Shown: piece by piece, positions 1 through 7,392 of the stretch
Position numbering within the stretch: the first letter of the stretch is position 1
How the letters are laid out: the number at the start of each line of letters is the position of its first letter
Assembly (NCBI GenBank): GCA_910586615.1
Contig: CAJUJP010000057.1
Coordinates: forward strand, 1 to 20,322
Source: an uncultured Lachnospiraceae bacterium
GTDB taxonomy: Bacteria; Bacillota; Clostridia; Lachnospirales; Lachnospiraceae
Direction of reading: 5' to 3'
DNA: 20,322 nucleotides
Program-made: the position numbers and the translations under genes
Notes under the pieces: model-generated
Seen by the model: the letters and a program-made list of their open reading frames with translations, nothing else
Told to the model about the DNA's origin: nothing
The model's database searches: none

Positions 1-47
1 TTATGAAATCTAACCATACAAATATCGCTATTAACTTAATGACATTG

Positions 48-209
48 GTTCAGCCCTCACATTCATAAAAGCGTCTGCTTCGCATCCGGCGCCGCTTTGC
101 GGCTCATCTTTTATTTCATGAGAGGGCGCTCCGCTCATGTAACAATTCGCAGATTGCGCTTTGTGTGCAAGCACCCACGTGCGATCTGTGAATTGTTGCA
201 TGGCTGAAC
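48..209. repeat. Structured palindromic intergenic repeat upstream of rpmE
   Basis: Non-coding block bounded by an 8-bp inverted repeat, GTTCAGCC at 48-55 and GGCTGAAC at 202-209. Inside are further hairpins: GCCGC-TTT-GCGGC near 90-103, CATGAG/CTCATG near 118-139, and a long stem pairing 141-159 with 179-197 (AACAATTC against GAATTGTT, continuing with a few G-U pairs). The nested palindromes and bounding inverted repeat resemble a non-autonomous or REP/MITE-like element. It could also be a structured transcript end of the gene upstream of the window. I see no ORF in it. Confidence 0.6.
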
Positions 210-243
210 TGTTACATTTATTTTACATTTTTTTATAAAGGAC

Positions 244-272
244 TTGCATAGCGGAAAGTCCTATGCTACAAT
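244..272 (+). promoter_or_regulatory. Sigma-A promoter for rpmE
   Basis: TTGCAT (-35, 244-249) and TACAAT (-10, 267-272) are separated by exactly 17 bp, with a TG one base upstream of the -10 (extended -10). The transcript would have a leader of about 175 nt before the rpmE start. That leader contains a small GCTGT/ACAGC hairpin just after the start point and a CACCGGTG palindrome near 400. Whether it is regulatory is unknown. Confidence 0.7.
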
Positions 273-452
273 GTAAAAGCTGTCGATTTGTAACAGCATG
301 GGATGAGAAAATGAAGACGGAGACGTCTGTTCACTATTTACGATCAGAAACAGGTAAGATCGGGAAAAGCAGAAAAGCTGAAGAAAAGTATTTTCTGACC
401 ACCGGTGATATGATGCCGGATCTGCAGATTGAGAAAGGAGTATTGTTACAAA

Positions 453-659
453 ATGAGAGAAGGAATCCATCCTGAGTATTATCAGGCAACAGTAACATGT
501 AACTGTGGCAACACATTCGTGACAGGTTCTACGAAGAAGGAAATCCACGTGGAAGTTTGTTCCAAATGCCATTCATTCTACACCGGGCAGCAGAAGGCAG
601 CACAGGCCCGCGGACGTATTGATAAGTTCAATAAGAAGTACGGTGTGGTGAGCGAATAA
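453..659 (+). CDS. rpmE: 50S ribosomal protein L31, zinc-binding form
   Basis: 68-residue protein matching ribosomal protein L31, a small component of the large subunit that bridges to the small subunit. Seen: the N-terminus MREGIHPEYY and a zinc-ribbon set C16-x-C18 and C36-x-x-C39, which marks the zinc-containing (C+) form rather than the zinc-independent paralogue. The ATG at 453 follows AAAGGAG at 434-440 and gives the usual L31 N-terminus. An upstream in-frame TTG at 429 would start before that ribosome binding site and was not used. The gene has its own promoter (244-272) and is followed 11 bp later by a hairpin terminator, so it is probably largely monocistronic. Confidence 0.96.
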   Translation: MREGIHPEYYQATVTCNCGNTFVTGSTKKEIHVEVCSKCHSFYTGQQKAAQARGRIDKFNKKYGVVSE

Positions 660-669
660 GTTTTGTACA

Positions 670-703
670 AAAAGGTTGAGGTGCATATCTCAACCTTTTC
701 TGA
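670..703 (+). terminator. Rho-independent terminator after rpmE
   Basis: Perfect 11-bp inverted repeat AAAAGGTTGAG (670-680) and CTCAACCTTTT (689-699) with an 8-nt loop. The T tract is the right arm itself, followed by CTG, so termination may be partial with read-through into the DUF1385 gene. Confidence 0.75.
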
Positions 704-746
704 ATTTTGGGCCGGGAAGACGGTATAACAATGAGGATCAAAAAGA

Positions 747-1748
747 ATGGGTAAAAAGAAAAATATGAAATACTCCGGGATCGGCGGTCAGGCGGTCTTA
801 GAGGGTATTATGATGAAAAATAAAGAGCAGTACGCGGTGGCGGTCAGAAAGCCGGACGGACAGATCGAGGTCGAAGTGGAGCATTATCTGGGAATCATGC
901 ATGGCAGTAAGCTGCTCAGTATTCCTTTTGTGCGCGGTATCTTCCAGTTTATTGATTCGCTGGTCCTGGGGATGAGGAGCCTGAATTTTTCCGCATCCTT
1001 TTATGAGGAGGGAGAAGCTGAGGAGACGGCGGCGGACAAGGCTTTTAACAGACTGTTCAAGGACAAGGCAGATAAGGTGTTCAGCGCAATCGTGATGGTA
1101 TTTTCTATTGCACTTGCGATCGGTATTTTTATGGTGCTGCCCTATTATATTACGTCGCTGTTTGAGGAGCGTATCAGGAGCGCCTCCTTTATGGCGATCA
1201 TCGAAGGAGTGCTGCGTATCGTGATTTTTGTGGGCTATGTGCTCAGCATTTCGCTGATGAAGGATATCAGGCGTGTTTATATGTACCATGGTGCCGAACA
1301 TAAGTGTATTAACTGCATTGAAAAAGGGCGTCCGCTGACGGTCAAGAATGTTATGAGAAGTTCCAAGCAGCATAAACGGTGCGGAACCAGCTTTCTGCTG
1401 TTTGTCATGCTGGTCAGCGTGATTCTGTTTTTCTTTATCAGAGTGGAGAATCCGGTGTACCGTGTACTGATCCGTATTGCACTGATTCCGGTGATCGCGG
1501 GTATTTCCTACGAGATTATACGTCTGGCGGGAAGAAGCAATAACATTCTGGTGAGAATTATCTCGGCGCCGGGGATGTGGCTGCAGAGGCTGACTACGAG
1601 GGAGCCGGACGAGAGCATGGTGGAGGTGGCCATTGCCGCGGTGGAGGCGGTTTTTGACTGGAAAGCATATCTGTATGAAGCTTTTGGCTACGAAGTGGAC
1701 GATTCCTGGCTTCGCGATGATGAAGAAGCGGACGAGGAGCGCGATTAA
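747..1748 (+). CDS. DUF1385 family membrane protein
   Basis: 333-residue protein of the DUF1385 family, conserved in Firmicutes and typically located next to rpmE, prmC and prfA; its biochemical role is not established. Seen: the conserved N-terminal GIGGQAVLEGIMM (residues 11-23), the signature YHGAEHK at 180-186 followed by C188 and C191, and about four hydrophobic segments (roughly 111-135, 148-170, 215-231 and 240-260). The C-terminus is rich in Asp and Glu. The conserved His/Glu/Cys cluster between membrane segments suggests metal binding, which is an inference. An AGGA at about 734-737 precedes the ATG. It ends about 150 bp before prmC, and the stretch between holds no clear gene. Confidence 0.88.
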   Translation: MGKKKNMKYSGIGGQAVLEGIMMKNKEQYAVAVRKPDGQIEVEVEHYLGIMHGSKLLSIPFVRGIFQFIDSLVLGMRSLNFSASFYEEGEAEETAADKAFNRLFKDKADKVFSAIVMVFSIALAIGIFMVLPYYITSLFEERIRSASFMAIIEGVLRIVIFVGYVLSISLMKDIRRVYMYHGAEHKCINCIEKGRPLTVKNVMRSSKQHKRCGTSFLLFVMLVSVILFFFIRVENPVYRVLIRIALIPVIAGISYEIIRLAGRSNNILVRIISAPGMWLQRLTTREPDESMVEVAIAAVEAVFDWKAYLYEAFGYEVDDSWLRDDEEADEERD

Positions 1749-1901
1749 AAACGCTGAGATAGAAGAGAACGCTGTGTGCGATCGCTTGTATGTTTTAAAG
1801 AACAGAGGCAGATTAGACGTTATATATAAGATTTGTGTTTTTTCGGAATGAAATCATGGAGACCGGGATAAAAGAAATAATTCCGGCAATGGTGATAACG
1901 T

Positions 1902-2768
1902 ATGTTATATAACAAAGAAATGACTTATCGGGAAATTTACTGGTGGGGACAGGAGATGCTGGAAAAGGCAGAAGTGGAAGAAGCAGCAGAAAATGCGCGG
2001 CTTTTACTGGAATTTTGCTGCGGAACGGACCGGAATACGCTGCTGGCACACGGGAACCGGGAGATTTCACCGGCGGAAGCCGGGCATTATGAGGAATGCA
2101 TTATAAGGCGCGGAGAGCACATACCCCTTCAATATATTACAGGGGTGCAGGATTTTATGGGACTCACCTTTTACGTGGACCGGAATGTGCTCATCCCGCG
2201 GCAGGATACGGAGATTCTGGTGGAAGAGGCCATGCGGCATCTTCATGACAGTATGAGGATTCTTGATCTTTGTACCGGTTCGGGGTGCATTTTGCTGAGC
2301 CTGCTGCATTATTCCAATGACTGTACGGGAACAGGCGCGGATCTTTCAAAGGAGGCGCTGGGCGTTGCAGAACAGAATGCAGAGCGGATTCAGGGCGTGA
2401 AGGACAGGGTCACATTCGTACAGGGGAATCTTTTTGAGTGTATTGATGCCGGAGAGCGGTTTGATCTGATCGTATCTAATCCGCCTTATATAAAAACGGA
2501 TGTTATAGAAAGCCTGATGCCGGAAGTAAGGGATCATGAACCCCGGCTTGCGCTGGACGGAAAGAAAGACGGCCTGTTTTTTTACCGTGAAATCACGTCG
2601 CAGGCAGGCAGATATCTGACCGGCGGCGGTATGCTTTTCTTGGAGATCGGGTATGATCAGGGAGAGGACGTGCGGCGGCTTATGGAAGAGGCCGGCTATG
2701 TGGACGTCAGGGTGGTTCAGGATTATGCAGGACTTGACAGAGTGGTGTATGGCGAGTATAGATTGTAA
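1902..2768 (+). CDS. prmC: Peptide chain release factor N5-glutamine methyltransferase
   Basis: 288-residue SAM-dependent methyltransferase that methylates the glutamine of the GGQ motif in RF1 and RF2. Seen: an N-terminal helical domain (residues about 1-90), the family motif VLIPRQDTEILVEEA, SAM-binding motif I DLCTGSGC starting at residue 122, and the catalytic NPPY at 193-196 followed by MPEVRDHEPRLALDG, which is typical of PrmC. Length is normal for the family. The start is not certain: ATG 1902 has only a weak GGTGAT upstream, and ATG 1920 (MTYREIYWW) is possible. The gene lies 65 bp upstream of prfA, which encodes its substrate; the pairing supports both calls. Confidence 0.95.
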   Translation: MLYNKEMTYREIYWWGQEMLEKAEVEEAAENARLLLEFCCGTDRNTLLAHGNREISPAEAGHYEECIIRRGEHIPLQYITGVQDFMGLTFYVDRNVLIPRQDTEILVEEAMRHLHDSMRILDLCTGSGCILLSLLHYSNDCTGTGADLSKEALGVAEQNAERIQGVKDRVTFVQGNLFECIDAGERFDLIVSNPPYIKTDVIESLMPEVRDHEPRLALDGKKDGLFFYREITSQAGRYLTGGGMLFLEIGYDQGEDVRRLMEEAGYVDVRVVQDYAGLDRVVYGEYRL

Positions 2769-2833
2769 ATGAATCCGGTTTATCTGGCCTGTGACATCAG
2801 GTATCATGACGATAGTGAAGTATGGAGGAAATT

Positions 2834-3910
2834 ATGTTTGATAAATTAGAAGATCTGCTGAGAAAATTTGAAGAGATCATGAATGAATTGAGCGAGCCGA
2901 CCGTCGCGGATAATCAGGAGCGTTTTCGTGCACTGATGAAGGAACAGAGCGATCTGACGCCGATTGTGAATGCCTATAAAGAATATAAGAAGTGCAGGCA
3001 GGATATCGAAGATTCACTTGCCATGCTGGAAAGCGAATCCGATGAAGATATGCGGGAAATGCTCAAAGAGGAACTGTCCGGAGCAAAGAAGCGTGTGGAA
3101 GAACTGGAGCAGGAGATGAAGATACTGCTTCTGCCTAAAGATCCGAATGATGAGAAAAACGTCATCGTGGAGATCCGTGCAGGGGCGGGCGGCGATGAGG
3201 CGGCTCTTTTCGCGGCGGAAATCTATCGCATGTATGTACATTATGCCGAGGGCAGGCGCTGGAAAGTGGAGACCATGGAAGTGGAAGAAATCGGCATCGG
3301 CGGCATGAAGAGCGTGACCTTTATGGTGACCGGACAGGGCGCTTATTCCGTACTGAAATATGAGAGCGGCGTACATCGCGTGCAGCGTGTGCCGGAGACG
3401 GAGAGCGGCGGACGTATCCACACTTCCACCATCAGCGTGGCTGTAATGCCGGAGGTGGATGAAGATATTGATATTGTCATTGAAGACAAGGATATCCGTA
3501 TCGATGTCATGCGTGCATCGGGTAACGGCGGCCAGTGTGTCAACACCACCGATTCTGCCGTTCGTCTGACCCATTATCCCACGGGAATTGTGGTGTACAG
3601 CCAGACGGAGAAATCCCAGATCCAGAACAAAGCGAAGGCTTTTGCACTTTTAAAGGCGAAGCTCTATGATATCGAGCAGCAGCAGCGGCATGACGCGGAG
3701 GCAGAGATGCGCAGGAGCCAGATCGGTACGGGAGACCGTTCCGAGAAGATCAGAACCTATAACTTTCCCCAGGGACGTGTCACCGACCACCGGATCAACC
3801 TTACCATATACAAGCTGGATAAGGTGATGAACGGGGATATTCAGGAGATCATCGATGCATGTATCGCAGCGGATCAGGCGGCAAAGCTTCTGAAAATGGG
3901 AGAGAACTGA
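2834..3910 (+). CDS. prfA: Peptide chain release factor 1 (RF1)
   Basis: 358-residue RF1, which ends translation at UAA and UAG. Seen: a coiled-coil N-terminal domain (about 1-110, rich in Glu and Lys), the conserved block IVEIRAGAGGDEAALFA, the stop-codon-reading tripeptide PET at 187-189 in HRVQRVPETESGGRIHTS, and the peptidyl-tRNA hydrolysis motif GGQ at 232-234 (GNGGQCVNTTDSAVR). Gln234 would be the PrmC methylation site. The PxT tripeptide identifies RF1 rather than RF2, which has SPF. ATG 2834 is preferred because GGAGG at 2824-2828 sits 5 bp before it; the ATG at 2822 precedes that site. A strong terminator follows at 3964. Confidence 0.97.
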   Translation: MFDKLEDLLRKFEEIMNELSEPTVADNQERFRALMKEQSDLTPIVNAYKEYKKCRQDIEDSLAMLESESDEDMREMLKEELSGAKKRVEELEQEMKILLLPKDPNDEKNVIVEIRAGAGGDEAALFAAEIYRMYVHYAEGRRWKVETMEVEEIGIGGMKSVTFMVTGQGAYSVLKYESGVHRVQRVPETESGGRIHTSTISVAVMPEVDEDIDIVIEDKDIRIDVMRASGNGGQCVNTTDSAVRLTHYPTGIVVYSQTEKSQIQNKAKAFALLKAKLYDIEQQQRHDAEAEMRRSQIGTGDRSEKIRTYNFPQGRVTDHRINLTIYKLDKVMNGDIQEIIDACIAADQAAKLLKMGEN

Positions 3911-3963
3911 CAGGCAGCCAGAGCGGGATGACCACTGTTTGCGAAATGATTGAAAATGTACGG

Positions 3964-3998
3964 AACGGACTTTGACATATATCATTGTCCGTTTTTTT
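3964..3998 (+). terminator. Rho-independent terminator after prfA
   Basis: Inverted repeat AACGGAC (3964-3970) and GTCCGTT (3987-3993), followed by an uninterrupted T run to 3998. It closes the housekeeping block and marks the left edge of the restriction-modification region. Confidence 0.85.
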
Positions 3999-4282
3999 CA
4001 TGAAGTCTGGACGCATTACAGTTGGTCTATGCCATTTTGCGAGTAAAAACGCTTTGTGTGCGATTTTACGAGTTGTGCAGGCGCCAAAATGTAAATTTGA
4101 AGTATTTTATGTGCACCAGACGGGACGGAGTAGTCGAAGGATGGGCTGTTATCGGAGTGAAACATGCCTGCAAGAAGTTAATGAAATGTGTAGAGGATTG
4201 TGCTACTATAATAATACAAGAGAAACTGTTTAGCGCTATGCATTGGTGCATGGGCAATAATACTACAAAAACGGAGAACGGT
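3999..4282. other. Gap between prfA terminator and hsdM
   Basis: 284 bases open in the hsdM frame (from about 4022), but the encoded peptide resembles no HsdM N-terminus. I treat the stretch as non-coding or as degraded sequence at the island edge. It contains a perfect TATAAT at 4207-4212 with no good -35 at 16-18 bp, so it is only a candidate hsdM promoter. A short imperfect direct repeat (ATTTTGCGAGT and ATTTTACGAGT) lies near 4032-4071. No RNA gene was recognised. Confidence 0.4.
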
Positions 4283-5743
4283 ATGATTACTGGTGATTTA
4301 CGGAACAAGATAGACAGAATATGGGAAACATTCTGGACGGGCGGGATAACAAATCCCTTAGATGTGATTGAACAGTTTACTTATCTGCTTTTTATAAAAC
4401 AGTTAGATGATGTTGAGACGACAAAAGAGAATGAGGCTAATTTTCTGGGAGTGCCATTCGAGACCATGTTTCCGGATGAATGCCAGAAGTACAGATGGAG
4501 TAAATTTAAGAATCTGGGTTCTGCTGAGAAAATGTATGAAACTGTTGCAAATGGCGTGTTTCCGTTTATTAAAAATTTACATCAAGACGGGGATTCCGCA
4601 TACGCACGTTATATGGGCGACGCGATTTTTAAGATTCCGACTGCGGCAATGCTCTCTAAAATCGTAGATGGAATTGACAGATTAGAACTTGGTGACGAAG
4701 ATTCAAAAGGTGATTTGTACGAGTATTTGCTGTCAAAGGTTGCAACGGCGGGAACGAATGGGCAGTTCAGAACCCCGAGACATATCATTAAAATGATGGT
4801 CGCCTTAGTAAAACCGCAGCCGGAGGACATTATCATTGATCCGGCCATGGGTAGTGCAGGATTTTTGATCGAAGCACAGCAGTATCTGCGGGATCATCAT
4901 GCGGATATGTTTCTTAACGCGCAGCTGCGTGATCATTTCAATAATAACATGTTTTATGGAAATGATATGGACAGGACCATGCTTCGGATCGGCGCTATGA
5001 ATATGCTTTTGCATGGTGTAGATAATCCGAGCATTTCTTATCGGGACAGTTTGTCGGAGCAGAATGCCGATATTGAGAAATATAGTCTGGTACTTGCAAA
5101 TCCTCCTTTTAAGGGAAGCCTTGACTATGAGGCAGTGTCAGCTGATCTGCTTAAAGTTACTAAGACTAAAAAGACAGAGTTGCTTTTCCTTGCATTATTC
5201 TTACGTATTTTGAAAAAGGGAGGCAGAGCAGCAGTGATTGTACCGGATGGTGTACTGTTTGGCAGCAGTAATGCGCATAAAGAGATTAGAAAAGAAATTC
5301 TGGAGCATAATAAGCTGAACGCAGTGATTTCTATGCCGAGCGGGGTGTTTAAGCCTTACGCGGGAGTTTCGACGGCGATCCTTGTATTTACAAAGACCGG
5401 CTCTGGTGGAACGGATCAAGTATGGTTCTACGATATGAAAGCTGACGGTTACAGTCTGGATGATAAGAGGCAGGAAATTTCGAATTGTGATATTCCAGAT
5501 ATTATTAACAGATTTCATAATCTGGAGGCTGAGACTGAGCGGGCAAGGACTGAGCAGAGTTTCTTTGTGCCGGTGGAAGAAATTGTCTCTAACGATTACG
5601 ACCTTTCTATTAATAAGTACAAAGAGGTTGTGTATGAGAAGGTGGAGTATGAGCCTACAGATGTTATTTTGGGGCGTATAGAGCAATTGGAGACGCAGAT
5701 ACAGACGGCGATGGCTGAGCTTAAGAAGCTGCTTGGCAAGTAG
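4283..5743 (+). CDS. hsdM: Type I restriction-modification DNA methyltransferase, M subunit
   Basis: 486-residue M subunit of a type I restriction-modification system. Two M subunits and one HsdS form an adenine-N6 methylase; adding HsdR gives the restriction complex. Seen: the N-terminal HsdM domain beginning MITGDLRNKIDRIWETFW, the segment GQFRTPRHIIKMM that typically precedes the catalytic core, SAM motif I DPAMGSAGF at 186-194, and the catalytic NPPF at 273-276. The C-terminal helices from about 455 on (ILGRIEQLETQIQTAM) suit HsdS contact. ATG 4283 is chosen because it starts the canonical N-terminus and follows GGAG at 4273-4276; the reading frame is open upstream to 4022. The stop codon abuts the first 24-bp repeat. 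Confidence 0.95.
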   Translation: MITGDLRNKIDRIWETFWTGGITNPLDVIEQFTYLLFIKQLDDVETTKENEANFLGVPFETMFPDECQKYRWSKFKNLGSAEKMYETVANGVFPFIKNLHQDGDSAYARYMGDAIFKIPTAAMLSKIVDGIDRLELGDEDSKGDLYEYLLSKVATAGTNGQFRTPRHIIKMMVALVKPQPEDIIIDPAMGSAGFLIEAQQYLRDHHADMFLNAQLRDHFNNNMFYGNDMDRTMLRIGAMNMLLHGVDNPSISYRDSLSEQNADIEKYSLVLANPPFKGSLDYEAVSADLLKVTKTKKTELLFLALFLRILKKGGRAAVIVPDGVLFGSSNAHKEIRKEILEHNKLNAVISMPSGVFKPYAGVSTAILVFTKTGSGGTDQVWFYDMKADGYSLDDKRQEISNCDIPDIINRFHNLEAETERARTEQSFFVPVEEIVSNDYDLSINKYKEVVYEKVEYEPTDVILGRIEQLETQIQTAMAELKKLLGK

Positions 5744-5767
5744 GCAAATTTAGATTTGTGGGGATGG
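5744..5767 (+). repeat. 24-bp direct repeat, left copy (candidate attachment site)
   Basis: Starts one base after the hsdM stop codon. It matches 10119-10142 at 23 of 24 positions (T at 5759 against C at 10134). Its left part is a palindrome, CAAAT-TTAG-ATTTG (5745-5758), followed by a G-rich tail GGGGATGG. Confidence 0.75.
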
Positions 5768-5970
5768 AGCAGTATAACGCGTCAGATGTTTGGTATCTCT
5801 ATGATACATATTTTGCAATATCTGCCAAGGAAGCAAGGGAGGGATGATGTAATAAATACAAGGCGATTTAAATAGTTAGAAAAGCACTTAATGCACTATA
5901 CTTGCAGGGTGTTTTGGACATAAAAAAGAAGCGAGTAAGCCGTTTGAGTCTTAAGGGACTGTACGGTTAA
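5764..5970 (+). pseudogene. Decayed small ORF of unknown function
   Basis: Reading from ATG 5764, one frame encodes 27 residues (MEQYNASDVWYLYDTYFAIS...), then TGA at 5845, seven codons, TAA at 5869, and 32 more residues (IVRKALNALYLQGVLDIKKK...) to TAA at 5968. The protein-like composition of all three pieces in a single frame suggests a gene of about 69 codons broken by two point mutations. The product is not recognised. The ATG overlaps the 24-bp repeat, so the first codons may come from the repeat. It could also be chance. Confidence 0.3.
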
Positions 5971-6037
5971 AAACCGCTTCCTTTGATGTTATATTATGTG
6001 ATATATAGAACTATGTCAAGAGAAACGTGAGGATTAG

Positions 6038-6142
6038 ATGAAATATAAAGTATCAGAGAAAATGTTGTGCTTTATTAGAACTGAGGGGATGAGGCGCAGC
6101 TGTTACAAAGATCAGAATAGAGGAGATACCGACAATGGATAA
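6038..6142 (+). CDS. Possible 34-residue ORF overlapping the RhuM-Fic gene
   Basis: ATG 6038 follows GTGAGGATTAG, a modest ribosome binding site, and encodes 34 residues beginning MKYKVSEKMLCFIRTEG. Its stop codon (6140-6142) overlaps the start of the RhuM-Fic gene by 8 bp, an arrangement that would couple translation of the two. Fic toxins can be partnered by small antitoxins just upstream, but I see no antitoxin motif ([S/T]xxxE[G/N]) here. It may be a leader peptide or no gene at all. Confidence 0.25.
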   Translation: MKYKVSEKMLCFIRTEGMRRSCYKDQNRGDTDNG

Positions 6143-7058
6143 CGAGATTGTGATTTTTGAGACGGAAGATAATCAGATCAAGTTATCTGTGCCTGTTTCA
6201 GAAGAAACAGTATGGTTGACACAAGAACAGATGAGTGAGTTATTTGATACGGCCAGATCATCCATTGCTTACCATATAAGTAATATATTTAAAGAAAAGG
6301 AATTAGATAAAGATACTTCTGTCGAAATTTTTGACAGAAGTGAAAAAAGCGCTTCACGTCCTCCACAATATTATAATTTGGATGTTATAATATCTGTAGG
6401 ATATCGCGTAAAATCCAAACGTGGCGTAGAATTCCGTAAATGGGCAAATTCCGTATTGAGGCAGTACATACTACAAGGATATGCTGTAAACAATAATCGT
6501 ATTAATCAGCTCGGCGAGGTAATACAGATTATGAAACGTACAGAAAACTCTTTGGATAGTAAACAAGTGTTGACGGTTATAGAAAAGTATAGTGAAGCGC
6601 TTGATATGTTGGATTCTTATGACCATCAAAATATGGCGAGACCAAAGGGAAATACTGCTACTTATGAACTTTCATATGACGAATGCAGGGCCGTCATTGC
6701 AAAAATGCGTTTTGGAGACAAGTCGGAATTATTTGGAAAGGAAAAGGATGATTCCTTTAAGGGAAGTATAGGAAATATATATCAATCTTTTGCTGGACAG
6801 GATGTTTATCCGACGCTTGAGGAAAAAGCGGCGCATTTATTGTATTTTGTAACAAAGAATCATAGCTTTTATGATGGAAATAAAAGAATAGCGGCAGCGA
6901 TGTTTCTCTATTTCCTTGATAAAAACGGGGTTTTGTTTCAAGGAGAAGAAAAATTAATTGATGATCATACTTTGGTTGCATTAACTATTATGATTGCCGA
7001 ATCAAGACCGGAAGAAATGGAAATGATGATTACGGTTGTTATGAATTGTATTAAGTAA
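6135..7058 (+). CDS. RhuM-type N-terminus fused to Fic/Doc domain protein
   Basis: 307-residue protein. The N-terminal ~120 residues match the RhuM virulence-protein family (WLTQEQMSELFDTARSSIAYHISNIF, then YNLDVIISVGYRVKSKRGVEFRKWA), which looks like a helix-turn-helix DNA-binding module. The C-terminal ~130 residues are a Fic/Doc domain with the motif HSFYDGNKR at 243-251. Its lysine after GN is as in Doc, which phosphorylates EF-Tu; classic Fic AMPylases have HPFxxGNGR. The catalytic His and the phosphate-binding turn are present, so it may be active. Ribosome binding site GAGGAG is at 6120-6125. RhuM/Fic proteins recur inside type I RM operons, where their role is unclear. Likely roles are transcriptional control or growth arrest linked to RM; the exact reaction is not predictable. 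Confidence 0.85.
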   Translation: MDNEIVIFETEDNQIKLSVPVSEETVWLTQEQMSELFDTARSSIAYHISNIFKEKELDKDTSVEIFDRSEKSASRPPQYYNLDVIISVGYRVKSKRGVEFRKWANSVLRQYILQGYAVNNNRINQLGEVIQIMKRTENSLDSKQVLTVIEKYSEALDMLDSYDHQNMARPKGNTATYELSYDECRAVIAKMRFGDKSELFGKEKDDSFKGSIGNIYQSFAGQDVYPTLEEKAAHLLYFVTKNHSFYDGNKRIAAAMFLYFLDKNGVLFQGEEKLIDDHTLVALTIMIAESRPEEMEMMITVVMNCIK

Positions 7059-7091
7059 AAGATTCGTGTGGGATAGGATGGAGAAAGCAGC

Positions 7092-7367
7092 ATGTTTCCT
7101 AAAATTGTTCAAGTTGTTGCAACAGAGAAGTATACAGTATATGTATATTTTGAAGATGGTAAAATTGTCTGCTATGATGTGAAACCATTGTTGGAGAAAG
7201 AGGCATTTGGCGTTTTAAGAGAAATTGCTTTTTTTATGAATGCATGCACTATAATGAATGATACTTTAGCATGGGATGTGTCTGGGAATAGAGATAATAC
7301 TAAGTGTATCGACATTGATCCGGATACATTGTATGAATTAGAGGCGGTAAAAGAGCAAATAGTGTGA
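7092..7367 (+). CDS. DUF2442 domain protein
   Basis: 91-residue protein resembling DUF2442: an N-terminal VVATEKYTVYVYFEDGKIVCYDVKPLL and a C-terminal WDVSGNRDNTKCIDIDPDTLYE, the usual two blocks of this family. DUF2442 genes are often found beside DUF4160 genes and suspected to be toxin-antitoxin partners; no activity is established. Here the DUF4160 gene lies beyond hsdS copy 1, 1.4 kb away, as if hsdS had been placed within the pair. The start follows GGATGGAG (about 7076-7083). It lies 33 bp after the RhuM-Fic gene and 25 bp before hsdS copy 1, so co-transcription is likely. Confidence 0.75.
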   Translation: MFPKIVQVVATEKYTVYVYFEDGKIVCYDVKPLLEKEAFGVLREIAFFMNACTIMNDTLAWDVSGNRDNTKCIDIDPDTLYELEAVKEQIV

Positions 7368-7392
7368 GTGGCTAGAAGGATGGGATGAAAAA

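Noticed and set aside
798..1373. 191-residue minus-strand ORF opposite the DUF1385 gene
   Set aside because: Shadow of a clearly conserved + strand gene; composition rich in His and Arg, typical of antisense frames.
3014..3574. 186-residue minus-strand ORF opposite prfA
   Set aside because: Antisense shadow of RF1, with no ribosome binding site or family resemblance.
4022..4282. N-terminal extension of HsdM from an upstream start at 4022
   Set aside because: The extension does not look like an HsdM N-terminus, and GGAG plus ATG at 4283 gives the canonical beginning MITGDLRNKIDRIW.
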